14,018 nt of DNA, from assembly GCA_051960855.1 (NCBI GenBank), contig JBQCDV010000259.1, forward strand, positions 1 through 14,018, written 5' to 3'. The notes beneath the pieces are model-generated. The model saw nothing but the letters and a program-made list of their open reading frames with translations. It made no database searches and was not told where the DNA came from. This stretch comes from JBQCDV01 sp051960855. Its GTDB lineage: Bacteria > Actinomycetota > Actinomycetes > JAJZTN01. Shown piece after piece: positions 6,450 to 13,210 of the stretch. Position 1 is the first letter of the stretch, and every line of letters begins with the position of its first letter. Made by a program: the position numbers and the translations under genes.

Positions 6450-7795
6450 GTGACTCCGGAGGAGTCCACACGCCCCGAGGCCCGCGGTCATGCGCAGAGT
6501 GAGGCGCACAGTGAGGCGCACAGTGAGGCGCACAGGAAGGCGCAGGGTCGTGGCTCCGGCGGCGCTCTCGCGGCCTGCCTCTCGGTCCCGGTGGTGGAGT
6601 TCGCGCGCGACTACTGGGGTCAGCAGCCCCTGCTCAGTCGCGCCGCCACCCTGTCGGCCCTGCCGCCGGCACCGGCCACACCCACCGGGCGCCTGGTGGA
6701 CCTGCTGACCCTCGATGACGCCGACGAGCTGCTCTCCCAGCGCGGGCTGCGCACACCGTTTGTCCGCCTGGCCCGCGACGGCCAGCTCATCGCCCCCTCG
6801 GCCTGGACCGGGGGCGGCGGGACCGGTGCGGCCATCGGCGACCAGGTGCACGACGATCGCGTCGCGGCGCAGGTCATCGGCGGCACCACCGTCGTGCTGC
6901 AGGGGCTGCACCGGACCTCGCCGGCGGTGCTCGACTTCGCGACGCGGCTGGCTGGCGACCTCGGCCATCCGGTGCAGGCCAACGCCTACATCACGCCGCC
7001 GCAGTCCCGCGGCTTCTCGCCCCACTACGACGTCCACGACGTCTTCGTCATCCAGCTGGCGGGACGCAAGAGGTGGCGGATTCACCCGCCGGTGCGCCAG
7101 GCGCCACTGCGCGACGACCCTGGACCGACCGTAAAGAGCAGGTGGCAGCAGCGGCGGAGGGTGCTCCCTTCCTGGAGGCGGTCTTCGAGCCAGGCGACGT
7201 CCTCTACCTGCCCCGGGGCTGGATTCACGCCGCCGACGCACTCGGGGAAACCTCGATGCACCTCACCGTCGGCGTTCACCCCGTCACCGCCCAGAGTGTG
7301 GTGCAGGCGGCCGCCGAACGCCTCCGCGACGACGAGCGGCTGCGGCGGTCCTTGCCGGCGGGGCTCGACCTGACAGACGAGGACACCCTGCGTGCCCTCG
7401 TCGACGACGTGCTGGTCGCCATGCGGGAGGCGGTCCAGGGGCTGCAGCCGGATGACCTGGTGACCGAGGTGCGCCGCCGGCACTGGGGCGCCAACCGACC
7501 CGAGCCCCTGCCCCCGCTGGCCCAGTCGCGCGCCGCTGCCGCCCTGGACGAGACGACGCGCGTGCGGTGGCGCCGCGGGCTGCCGGCCAGAGTGGTCGAT
7601 GAGGGCAGTGATGACGCCGTCCGCCTCGAGCTCCCGGGACGCACCATGCACCTGCCAGCCGTGACCGCGGCGGCACTGCGCGACCTCGTGCCGGGCGACC
7701 CCCGGACCGTCGGGGAGCTGCCCGGCCTTGACGCCGACGACGCCGTCACGCTCGTTCGGCGGCTGCTGACCGAGGGCGTCCTGCTGCCCGCGTGA
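6450..7795 (+). pseudogene. JmjC/cupin (RoxA/NO66-like) 2-oxoglutarate oxygenase, split by a one-base frameshift
   Basis: Family members are Fe(II)/2-oxoglutarate oxygenases; the bacterial YcfD/RoxA and human NO66/MINA enzymes hydroxylate ribosomal protein side chains. The first frame (6450 to about 7118) covers the N-terminal arm, the DDRVAAQVIGGTTVVLQGLH strand and the HYDVHDVF iron motif (His 7023-7025, Asp 7029-7031). The conserved text then continues in the -1 frame from about 7118: PWTDRKEQVAAAAEGAP, PGDVLYLPRGWIHAA with the distal iron His at 7226-7228, and a C-terminal winged-helix-like domain ending LLTEGVLLPA at 7795. Left unrepaired, the first frame ends at 7373 in an Arg-rich tail and lacks the distal ligand. 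One missing base near GACGACCCTGG (7113-7123) explains the break; it could be a real mutation or a sequencing error. No slippery heptamer is evident. The start is GTG 6450 because of its AGGAGG; GTG 6396 is the alternative. The N-terminus carries a SEAH repeat not typical of the family. Confidence 0.85.
6498..6533 (+). repeat. Perfect 12-bp tandem repeat, three copies, inside the oxygenase gene
   Basis: AGTGAGGCGCAC occurs three times head to tail (6498, 6510, 6522), followed by a diverged fourth copy AGGAAGGCGCAG. Being a multiple of three, it encodes a Ser-Glu-Ala-His tetrapeptide repeat in the N-terminal extension of the JmjC protein and can expand or contract without changing frame. Confidence 0.9.
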
Positions 7796-7834
7796 CAGCT
7801 GCACCGTCCGTGCCGCCCCCTGGCCCGCGGCCCG

Positions 7835-7840
7835 TAGCGT
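7835..7840 (+). promoter_or_regulatory. Putative -10 box of a leaderless sucrase/ferredoxin-like transcript
   Basis: TAGCGT fits TAnnnT and ends 8 nt before the GTG at 7849. It lies after the oxygenase stop, which argues for an independent promoter and against the upstream overlapping GTG at 7792. Confidence 0.45.
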
Positions 7841-7848
7841 GGCGTCAC

Positions 7849-8775
7849 GTGCCCCACGAGTCGCCTGACCGCTGCGCCCCGTCCGCGGAACGCCGAGGCG
7901 ACTCCCGCATCGCGACCGCAGCGCCGGCGCAGCGGTTTCTGCTCATCGAACGCCCCGGCCCGTGGCCGGCCCGTCTGGTCCTCGACGTCCTCGCGCCGGA
8001 GATCCGGCAGTCGCTCGCCTCCGTCACAGCCGCACTCGAGGCCCGGCTGCTGCTGGTCCGCCGAGTCGGGCGCGCGCAGGCCGGGGGCCCACGGCGGTGG
8101 TTCCTCGCCGACGTGAGGCCCGGACACGAGCAGATCCGGTGGGGGGAAGTGCCCGACGAGCGGCACCTGGCCGACGTCGACTTCGCCGCGGCGTGCGAGA
8201 ACCTCGCCGGCCTCGGTCAGGAGTGGGAAAGGCCGCTGTACCTCGTGTGCACCCATGGCCGGCACGACGTCTGCTGCGCCGTCCGTGGCCGTCCGATCGC
8301 CCGCGCGCTGCAGGCGCTGCTCCCCGACGACGTCTGGGAGTGCTCGCATGTCGGGGGTGACCGCTTCGCGGCCAACCTCGTCACGCTGCCCGGCGGCCTC
8401 TACTACGGCGGCGTCGGCGTCGGCGACGTGCCCGAGCTCGTCGAGCTCACCCGCGCCGGGCGGACTCGTCTGGAGCTCCTGCGGGGGAGGTCGGCCTGGC
8501 GCCCCGCCGGGCAAGCCGCCGCATGGTGGTGGTGGCACGAGAGGGGCGAGCTCACCCCCGACCCGAACGGCGTCGCCGTGCTGTCCGTCGAGCGCATCGG
8601 CGCCGCCCGGTCACGCGTGCGGCTCGCGACTGAGGACGGCGAGACCGATGTCGTCGTCGAGAGCCGCCGCGACCCGCAGGCGCACCGGTTGACGTGCGCG
8701 GCGCTCCAACCGGCGCACGCCACCAGCTGGCACCTGGTCGGCATCGAGCCCCTCGCCCGCCTGCGGGAAGCCTGA
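7849..8775 (+). CDS. Sucrase/ferredoxin-like (Apd1-related) [2Fe-2S] thioredoxin-fold protein
   Basis: A 308-residue member of the Suc_Fer-like family. It opens with the N-terminal block DRCAPSAERRGDS and FLLIERPGPWPA. The thioredoxin-like ferredoxin domain has the cluster motif CTHGRHDVCCAVRGRP (C134, C142, C143). HVGGDRFAANL follows, with H167, then LPGGLYYGGVG. In the yeast relative Apd1 two Cys and two His hold a [2Fe-2S] cluster; the second His of HxxxH is an Asp here (D171), so the fourth ligand is uncertain. The enzymatic role of bacterial members is unknown; a cytoplasmic electron-transfer role is likely. The GTG at 7849 is chosen for the TAGCGT box 8 nt upstream and the family N-terminus. 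The GTG at 7792, overlapping the previous stop, would add 19 Pro-rich residues. It converges with the NUDIX gene. Confidence 0.85.
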   Translation: MPHESPDRCAPSAERRGDSRIATAAPAQRFLLIERPGPWPARLVLDVLAPEIRQSLASVTAALEARLLLVRRVGRAQAGGPRRWFLADVRPGHEQIRWGEVPDERHLADVDFAAACENLAGLGQEWERPLYLVCTHGRHDVCCAVRGRPIARALQALLPDDVWECSHVGGDRFAANLVTLPGGLYYGGVGVGDVPELVELTRAGRTRLELLRGRSAWRPAGQAAAWWWWHERGELTPDPNGVAVLSVERIGAARSRVRLATEDGETDVVVESRRDPQAHRLTCAALQPAHATSWHLVGIEPLARLREA

Positions 8776-8834
8776 CCGGTCGAGTCTGCTCCTGGCCGAT
8801 CGGGTTCCCCCAGCCGTCGGCGCAGCCCGACCGG
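8776..8834. terminator. Inverted repeats in the convergent gap, possible bidirectional terminator
   Basis: CCGGTCG (8776-8782) pairs with CGACCGG (8828-8834), and nested inside GCCGA (8795-8799) pairs with TCGGC (8817-8821). The repeats fill almost the whole gap between two convergent genes. No T-run follows on either strand, so function as a terminator is inferred from position only. Confidence 0.3.
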
Positions 8835-8836
8835 AG

Positions 8837-9355
8837 TCAGGGGAGCGCGGCCGGCAGCCGGTCGAGGTAGGGCAGTTGGCCCTTGACCAGCAGGTCCGGT
8901 CCGGTGCTCGCGGGGACCCACGCGACGCGGTCGAGCTCCGGGAAGGTCTGCAGCCGCCCCGACCGAGGCGGCCACTGCATCGCGAACGTTCCCGGCTTGA
9001 ACGCCGCCAGATCGGGCTCCGGACGCGCGGTCCCCGGACCCACCTGCGCGGCCCACATCGTCAGCACCTTGCCCCCGCTCTGGCGCACGTCGCCCAGGGG
9101 CGTCAGCTCCGGAGCCGGCACCTCGCAGGGAAAGCCGAGCTCCTCGGCGAACTCCCGGTACGCCGCCGCGAGCGGCTCCTCCACCTCTACGTCGTACTCG
9201 CCTTTGGGAATCGACCACGCATGCTCGTGCTTGCGGCTCCACAGGGGCCCACCCATGTGGCCGAGCAGCAGCTCGAGCTCCGCGTCCGCGACTCTGCGCA
9301 GCAGCAGGATGCCGGCGCTGCGACGGGCCGCACGGGTCGACGAGGGGGAACTCAC
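8837..9355 (-). CDS. NUDIX hydrolase
   Basis: A 172-residue minus-strand protein with the NUDIX fold. SAGILLLRR near the N-terminus is followed by WSIPKGE and the NUDIX helix, running from GEYDVEVEE through PLAAAYREFAEELGF. The catalytic REFAEELG with its Mg-binding Glu pair is intact. The spacing from the first Gly to the next conserved Glu is one residue longer than the standard G-x5-E. NUDIX enzymes hydrolyse nucleoside diphosphates linked to another moiety; the WSIPKGE context resembles subfamilies acting on diadenosine or inositol polyphosphates, but the substrate is not assignable. The GTG at 9355 is chosen because upstream codons are Arg-rich and unconserved, and GACGAT lies 6 nt before it as a possible leaderless -10. 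It diverges from hisI with about 100 nt between starts and converges with the sucrase/ferredoxin-like gene. Confidence 0.88.
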   Translation of the reverse strand: MSSPSSTRAARRSAGILLLRRVADAELELLLGHMGGPLWSRKHEHAWSIPKGEYDVEVEEPLAAAYREFAEELGFPCEVPAPELTPLGDVRQSGGKVLTMWAAQVGPGTARPEPDLAAFKPGTFAMQWPPRSGRLQTFPELDRVAWVPASTGPDLLVKGQLPYLDRLPAALP

Positions 9356-9443
9356 CTGCTCATCGTCGCGTCTGCGCAGTGAGGCCGCGAGGGCGGCGCG
9401 CGCAGCAAGTCGGGTGCCCGGACCCCCACCACCGCGGGACAGA

Positions 9444-9449
9444 GACAAT
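9444..9449 (+). promoter_or_regulatory. Putative -10 box upstream of hisI (his-trp block promoter)
   Basis: GACAAT keeps the conserved A and final T of TAnnnT and ends 7 nt before the in-frame GTG at 9457. If right, the ATG at 9448 is part of the promoter, not a start. This would be the main promoter of the hisI-trp block, since the genes after it overlap or are closely spaced. Confidence 0.35.
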
Positions 9450-9456
9450 GGCAGGT

Positions 9457-9852
9457 GTGGACACCGACGCCAGCTCCGCCCTCGCCCCCGACGTCGCCGC
9501 GCTCCTGACACGTAACGACGCCGGGCTCGTCCCCGCGATCGTGCAGGAGGCCAGCACCGGGCGGGTGCTGATGCTCGCCTGGATGGACGACGAGGCCCTG
9601 CACCGGACCCTCACCACGGGCCGAGCGACCTACTGGAGCCGGAGCCGGCGCGAGTACTGGGTCAAGGGCGAGACCTCCGGCCACCGGCAATGGGTGCGTG
9701 AGGTGTCCCTCGACTGCGACGGCGACACGCTGCTGGTCCGGGTCGAGCAGGAAGGGCCGGCCTGCCACACCGGCGCGGCCTCCTGCTTCGACGTCCACTC
9801 CCTGCCTGTCAACTCCCTGCCCGTCCACCAGCTGCCGACGGCCACGGCATGA
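9457..9852 (+). CDS. hisI: Phosphoribosyl-AMP cyclohydrolase
   Basis: HisI opens the adenine ring of phosphoribosyl-AMP to give ProFAR precursor PRFAR's 5'-form, the third step of histidine synthesis, in the cytoplasm. The 131-residue, monofunctional protein has VLMLAWMDDEAL (37-48), then RATYWSRSRREYWVKGETSG (56-75). The metal motif DCDGD follows (86-90, with C87 and the Mg-site aspartates D86, D88 and D90), then GPACHTGAASCF with zinc ligands C103 and C110. All catalytic residues are present, and no HisE domain is fused. Two starts are possible: GTG 9457, preceded by GACAAT at leaderless spacing, and ATG 9448, which lacks a good Shine-Dalgarno. The stop overlaps the trpE ATG (ATGA), so histidine and tryptophan genes are translationally coupled here. 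Confidence 0.95.
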   Translation: MDTDASSALAPDVAALLTRNDAGLVPAIVQEASTGRVLMLAWMDDEALHRTLTTGRATYWSRSRREYWVKGETSGHRQWVREVSLDCDGDTLLVRVEQEGPACHTGAASCFDVHSLPVNSLPVHQLPTATA

Positions 9853-11357
9853 CCGACGTCAGCCCGGATCTGCCGGCGTTCCGGGATCGTGCCCCGGGGC
9901 GTCGGGTCATCCCCGTCACGCGGCGGCTGCTCGCCGACGCCGAGACGCCACTGTCGGTCTACCGCAAGCTCGCCCAGGACCGGCCGGGCACCTTCCTGCT
10001 GGAGTCGGCTGAGCACGGCGGGGTGTGGTCCCGGTGGTCGTTCGTGGGCGCACGGTCGGCAGCCACCCTGACCGAGCGCGACGGAGAGGCCGTCTGGACA
10101 GGTACTCCGCCGGTGGGGCTGCCCGAGGACGGTGACCCGCTCGCGGCGCTCGCCGGCACCCTCGAGGCGCTCGCGACACCGGCCCAGCCCGGCCTGCCGC
10201 CCCTGACCGGTGGCCTGGTCGGCTACCTCGGCTACGAGGTCGTGCGCCGGCTGGAGCGGCTGCCCTCCCTCGCCGCCGACGAGCTGCACATCCCCGAGCT
10301 GGCCATGATGCTCGCGACCGACATGGCCGTCCTCGACCACGCCGACGGCTCGCTGCTGCTGATCGCCAACGCCATCAACTGGGACGACACCGACGCTCGG
10401 GTCGACGAGGCGTGGGCCGACGCCGTGGCCCGCCTGGACCGGATGACAGCCGAGCTCGCCGCCCCCGCCCCCAGCACCGTGGCCACGGTCGACGCTGGCG
10501 CCGTCCCGGTCGTGACCTCCCGGACGGAGCGCGAGGACTACCTGGCGGCCGTACGCACCGCTCAGGAGGAGATCGCGGCAGGGGAGGCCTTCCAGGTGGT
10601 GGTGAGCCAGCGCTTCAGCACTCCCTGCCCCGCCGACGCGCTCGACGTCTACCGCGTCCTTCGCGCGAGCAACCCCAGCCCCTACATGTACCTGCTGCGC
10701 CTCGACGGCTTCGACATCGTCGGCTCGAGCCCCGAGGCGCTGGTCAAGGTCGAAGGCCACCGCGCCCTCACCCACCCCATCGCCGGCACCCGCTGGCGGG
10801 GGGCCACGCCCGAGGAGGACGCGGCCCTCGAGCGCGAGCTGCTCGCCGACGACAAGGAGCGAGCCGAGCACCTCATGCTCGTCGACCTCGGTCGCAACGA
10901 CCTCGGACGCGTGTGCCGCCCCGGCACCATCGAGGTCGTCGAGTTCATGTCAGTCCGACGCTATAGCCACGTCATGCACCTGGAGTCGACCGTGACAGGC
11001 GAGGTCGCCGAAGGCCGCTCCGCCCTCGACGTCCTGCTTGCCTGCTTCCCCGCCGGGACGCTGTCCGGTGCTCCGAAGCCCCGGGCCATGGAGATCATCG
11101 AGCGGCTCGAGCCGGTGCGTCGCGGCCTCTACGGGGGAGTGGTCGGCTACCTGGACTTCGCCGGCGACCTCGACGCCGCGATCGCGATCCGCACCGCGCT
11201 GATCCAGGACGGCGTGGCCCACGTCCAGGCCGGTGGAGGCATCGTGGCCGACTCGGTCCCGGAGGACGAGGACCAGGAGTCGCGCAACAAGGCCGCCGCC
11301 GTCCTGCGCGCGGTCGCCGTCGCGGCGACGCTCACCTCGGTCCCGTCGGCGCCATGA
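9849..11357 (+). CDS. trpE: Anthranilate synthase component I
   Basis: TrpE converts chorismate to anthranilate, the first committed step to tryptophan, using ammonia from the glutaminase TrpG (not in this window). The 502-residue length is normal. The N-terminal regulatory part has TPLSVYRKL (33-41) and LLES (50-53), the residues that bind feedback-inhibiting tryptophan in the family. The chorismate-binding domain shows PSPYMYLLRL, HPIAGTRWRG, ERAEHLMLVDLGRNDLGR, MHLESTVTGEV, FPAGTLSGAPKPRAMEIIE and the C-terminal GGGIVADSVPEDEDQE. Lys/Pro features typical of salicylate or aminodeoxychorismate synthases are not seen. It overlaps hisI upstream (ATGA) and the TIGR02234 gene downstream (ATGA). 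No leader peptide or attenuator precedes it, because it begins inside the end of hisI. Confidence 0.97.
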   Translation: MTDVSPDLPAFRDRAPGRRVIPVTRRLLADAETPLSVYRKLAQDRPGTFLLESAEHGGVWSRWSFVGARSAATLTERDGEAVWTGTPPVGLPEDGDPLAALAGTLEALATPAQPGLPPLTGGLVGYLGYEVVRRLERLPSLAADELHIPELAMMLATDMAVLDHADGSLLLIANAINWDDTDARVDEAWADAVARLDRMTAELAAPAPSTVATVDAGAVPVVTSRTEREDYLAAVRTAQEEIAAGEAFQVVVSQRFSTPCPADALDVYRVLRASNPSPYMYLLRLDGFDIVGSSPEALVKVEGHRALTHPIAGTRWRGATPEEDAALERELLADDKERAEHLMLVDLGRNDLGRVCRPGTIEVVEFMSVRRYSHVMHLESTVTGEVAEGRSALDVLLACFPAGTLSGAPKPRAMEIIERLEPVRRGLYGGVVGYLDFAGDLDAAIAIRTALIQDGVAHVQAGGGIVADSVPEDEDQESRNKAAAVLRAVAVAATLTSVPSAP

Positions 11358-12061
11358 GCACCCCCGTCCCGAACGCCGCCCGCAGCCGTCTCGTCTGCCT
11401 CGTCCTCGCCGCCGTCGGGGGCGGCGTGGCCCTGCTGGCCTCCGCGCAGCCGTGGGCCTCCGGCCGCGCCGCCCCGGGGCCGGGTCTGCCCGCACTGGCG
11501 GTCTCGGTGGCGGGCCGCCAGGCTGCCCCGGCTGTCGGGGCGCTCGCCCTGGTCGCGCTCGCGGGCATCGTGGCCCTGTTCGCCACGCGGGGGATCGCGC
11601 GGCTGGTCGTCGCCGCGCTGCTGCTTGTCGCGGGTCTCGGGCTGACGGTGGCCGCCCTGGTCGCCACCCGGGACCCAGCCCAGCTGCTCCGGGAGGCTCC
11701 GGCGGCGGCTGGGCTGCCGTCAGCGGGCCCTCGGGAGGTCGCCGGCGGCGCGCTCTCGCTCTGGCCCTGGGCTGCCGCGGCGTCCGGCCTGCTGATCGCC
11801 GCCGCCGGACTGCTGGCTCTCGGGTCTCGCGGCTGGCCGGGGATGTCAGCCCGCTACGAGCGGGCCGGCGGGGCAGCGGCCGACGAGCGCGCGGCCCCTG
11901 TCGAGTCGCCGGACGACCGCGGGGCCGCAGCCTCCGGAGGACCGGTCCGGACCGAGGAGGAGGAGAGGGCCGTCCGCGACGACCTGGCGTCCCGCGCGCG
12001 GTGGGACTCCCTGGACGCGGGGGTCGACCCGACCGACGACCGGAGATCGCCCTCGGTCTGA
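11354..12061 (+). CDS. Trp-region conserved membrane protein (TIGR02234 family)
   Basis: A 235-residue membrane protein with four predicted helices, about residues 13-31, 58-77, 81-104 and 138-156. A hydrophilic acidic C-terminal tail ends in RWDSLDAGVDPTDDR. The four-helix layout, the SAQPW motif after helix 1 and the W-D-x-L-D-x-G-x-D-P-T ending match the TIGR02234 family, found between trpE and trpC in actinobacteria. Function is unknown; the constant location suggests a role in tryptophan or aromatic metabolite handling, but this is inference. The ATG at 11354 overlaps the trpE stop by 4 nt, so it is translated with trpE. A less likely reading is a generic DUF membrane protein. Confidence 0.9.
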   Translation: MSTPVPNAARSRLVCLVLAAVGGGVALLASAQPWASGRAAPGPGLPALAVSVAGRQAAPAVGALALVALAGIVALFATRGIARLVVAALLLVAGLGLTVAALVATRDPAQLLREAPAAAGLPSAGPREVAGGALSLWPWAAAASGLLIAAAGLLALGSRGWPGMSARYERAGGAAADERAAPVESPDDRGAAASGGPVRTEEEERAVRDDLASRARWDSLDAGVDPTDDRRSPSV

Positions 12062-12079
12062 GCGTCGCAGGGGTCCTGC

Positions 12080-12085
12080 CACAAT
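12080..12085 (+). promoter_or_regulatory. Possible internal -10 box upstream of the DUF6704-like gene
   Basis: CACAAT has the conserved A and final T of an actinobacterial -10 and would start transcription near 12092, ahead of the GGAGG at 12111-12115 and the ATG at 12123. No clear -35 is seen. An internal promoter for the trpCB part of the operon is possible. Confidence 0.3.
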
Positions 12086-12122
12086 GGACGGACCAACCGC
12101 TCACCGTCTCGGAGGACCTGCG

Positions 12123-12392
12123 ATGGCAACCGGCCACGGAAGTACCCCTGCGGCCTGGACTGGTGTCGGAGTCGCCCTGTTCGGCTGCCTCGTCGCCTCG
12201 GTCGGCTGCGTGTGGAGCGACCAGTTCTGGCTCTTCTGGGTCGGCCTCGCGATCGTGGCCATCGGTGCGATCCTCGGCGGCGTCCTCGGTGCGATGGGGT
12301 TTGGTGCCGCCCGCGACACCCGGCAGCGCCACCCCGGGGCCCAGCCGAAGGCCAACGCGCCGTCGCGGCCCATCGACGACCAGACGGCGTAG
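12123..12392 (+). CDS. Small membrane protein, DUF6704-like
   Basis: An 89-residue protein beginning MATGHGSTPAAWTGVGVAL, the His-Gly...Ala-Ala-Trp-Thr start characteristic of DUF6704-type actinobacterial mini-proteins. Two hydrophobic segments follow (about residues 14-30 and 36-58, the latter LFWVGLAIVAIGAILGGVLG). A polar tail ends in DDQTA. Function is unknown. It is 61 nt after TIGR02234 and 8 nt before trpC, so it belongs to the trp transcription unit. The ATG at 12123 has GGAGG 7 nt upstream; the in-frame ATG at 12084 overlaps the candidate -10 and has no binding site. Family assignment is by recall of the N-terminal pattern. Confidence 0.82.
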   Translation: MATGHGSTPAAWTGVGVALFGCLVASVGCVWSDQFWLFWVGLAIVAIGAILGGVLGAMGFGAARDTRQRHPGAQPKANAPSRPIDDQTA

Positions 12393-12400
12393 GTCGCCTA

Positions 12401-13210
12401 GTGAGCGTGCTCGACGACATCGTCGCGGGGGTTCGCGAGGACCTCGAGCAGCGGCAGCAGTCGGTCAGCATCGACGACCTCAAAGCGCGTGCCGCCCGCC
12501 GGGACGGCGCCGTTCCCGTCCTGCCCGTGCTGCAGGCCCGCGGCGTCAACATCATCGCCGAGGTCAAGCGCGCCAGCCCCAGCCGCGGCCCCCTGGCGCC
12601 GATCGCCGACCCCGGCCGCCTGGCGGCCGACTACGAGGCTGGCGGTGCCAGCGTGATCTCGGTCCTCACCGAGCAGCGCCGGTTCGGCGGCAGCCTCGCC
12701 GACCTCGACGCCGTTCGGGGCGCCGTCGACATCCCGGTGCTGCGCAAGGACTTCGTCGTGAGCAGCTACCAGCTGTGGGAGGCCCGCGCCCACGGGGCCG
12801 ACCTCGTGCTGCTGATCGTGGCGGCCCTCGACCAGGAAGCGCTCGTGTCCCTCATCGAGCGTGCGGACAGCATCGGCCTGTCCACCCTCGTGGAGTGCCA
12901 CACCGAGGAGGAGATCGAGCGGGCGGTCGCGGCGGACGCGCGCATCATCGGTGTCAACGCCCGCAACCTGCGCACGCTCGACGTCGACCGCGACACGTTC
13001 ACCCGACTGTGCCCCCGCATCCCCGATGACCGCGTCAAGGTGGCCGAGTCCGGCGTGCGCGGCCCGCACGACGTCATCGAGCTCGCCAAGCTCGGTGCTG
13101 ACGCCGTCCTGATCGGCGAGACCCTGGTGAGGGGCAAGGACCCGCGCTCGGCGGTCGCTGACCTCGTGGCCGCTGGCGCCCATCCCGCACTGCGGCAGGA
13201 GCGACCGTGA
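12401..13210 (+). CDS. trpC: Indole-3-glycerol-phosphate synthase
   Basis: TrpC closes the indole ring of CdRP to form indole-3-glycerol phosphate with loss of CO2 and water. The 269-residue (beta/alpha)8 protein starts VSVLDDIVAGVREDLEQRQQ. It carries the family's ordered motifs: IIAEVKRASPSRGPL (catalytic Lys and Glu strand 1), YEAGGASVISVLTE, VLRKDFVVSSYQLWEARAHG (second catalytic Lys), LVECHTEEEIERA, IIGVNARNLRTLDVD and KVAESGVRG (phosphate loop). No TrpF domain is fused. The GTG at 12401 matches the family N-terminus; the frame is open far upstream but without similarity. Its TGA overlaps the trpB GTG (GTGA). A clear Shine-Dalgarno is not visible, so it may be reached by reinitiation from the DUF6704-like gene 8 nt upstream. 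Confidence 0.97.
   Translation: MSVLDDIVAGVREDLEQRQQSVSIDDLKARAARRDGAVPVLPVLQARGVNIIAEVKRASPSRGPLAPIADPGRLAADYEAGGASVISVLTEQRRFGGSLADLDAVRGAVDIPVLRKDFVVSSYQLWEARAHGADLVLLIVAALDQEALVSLIERADSIGLSTLVECHTEEEIERAVAADARIIGVNARNLRTLDVDRDTFTRLCPRIPDDRVKVAESGVRGPHDVIELAKLGADAVLIGETLVRGKDPRSAVADLVAAGAHPALRQERP

Noticed and set aside
6139..6545. Repeats considered as a CRISPR array or iteron origin
   Set aside because: Units are 12 bp and 81 bp without spacers, are in frame with genes, and have no Cas, Rep or AT-rich element nearby.
7110..7125. Programmed -1 ribosomal frameshift
   Set aside because: No X-XXY-YYZ slippery heptamer and no obvious downstream pseudoknot are present at the junction; mutation or sequencing error is simpler.
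7073..7795. Downstream half of the JmjC protein as a separate gene
   Set aside because: Its text begins in the middle of a conserved domain, there is no ribosome site, and it completes the upstream half exactly after one added base.
7792..7848. GTG at 7792 overlapping the oxygenase stop as the start of the sucrase/ferredoxin-like gene
   Set aside because: It would add a Pro-rich non-conserved stretch; the GTG at 7849 has the TAGCGT box and matches the family N-terminus.
9379..9456. Upstream extension of hisI beginning at 9379
   Set aside because: The added residues (Arg/Gln/His-rich) have no family match, and the region fits the divergent promoter between the NUDIX gene and hisI.
9700..9850. 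trp attenuator or leader peptide before trpE
   Set aside because: trpE starts inside the last codons of hisI, leaving no leader region, and no Trp-codon run or terminator hairpin is seen.
11233..13029. Plus-strand open frame of 598 codons across trpE, TIGR02234, DUF6704-like and trpC
   Set aside because: It is an Arg/Pro/Gly-rich shadow frame of four well-supported genes, with no conserved motif.
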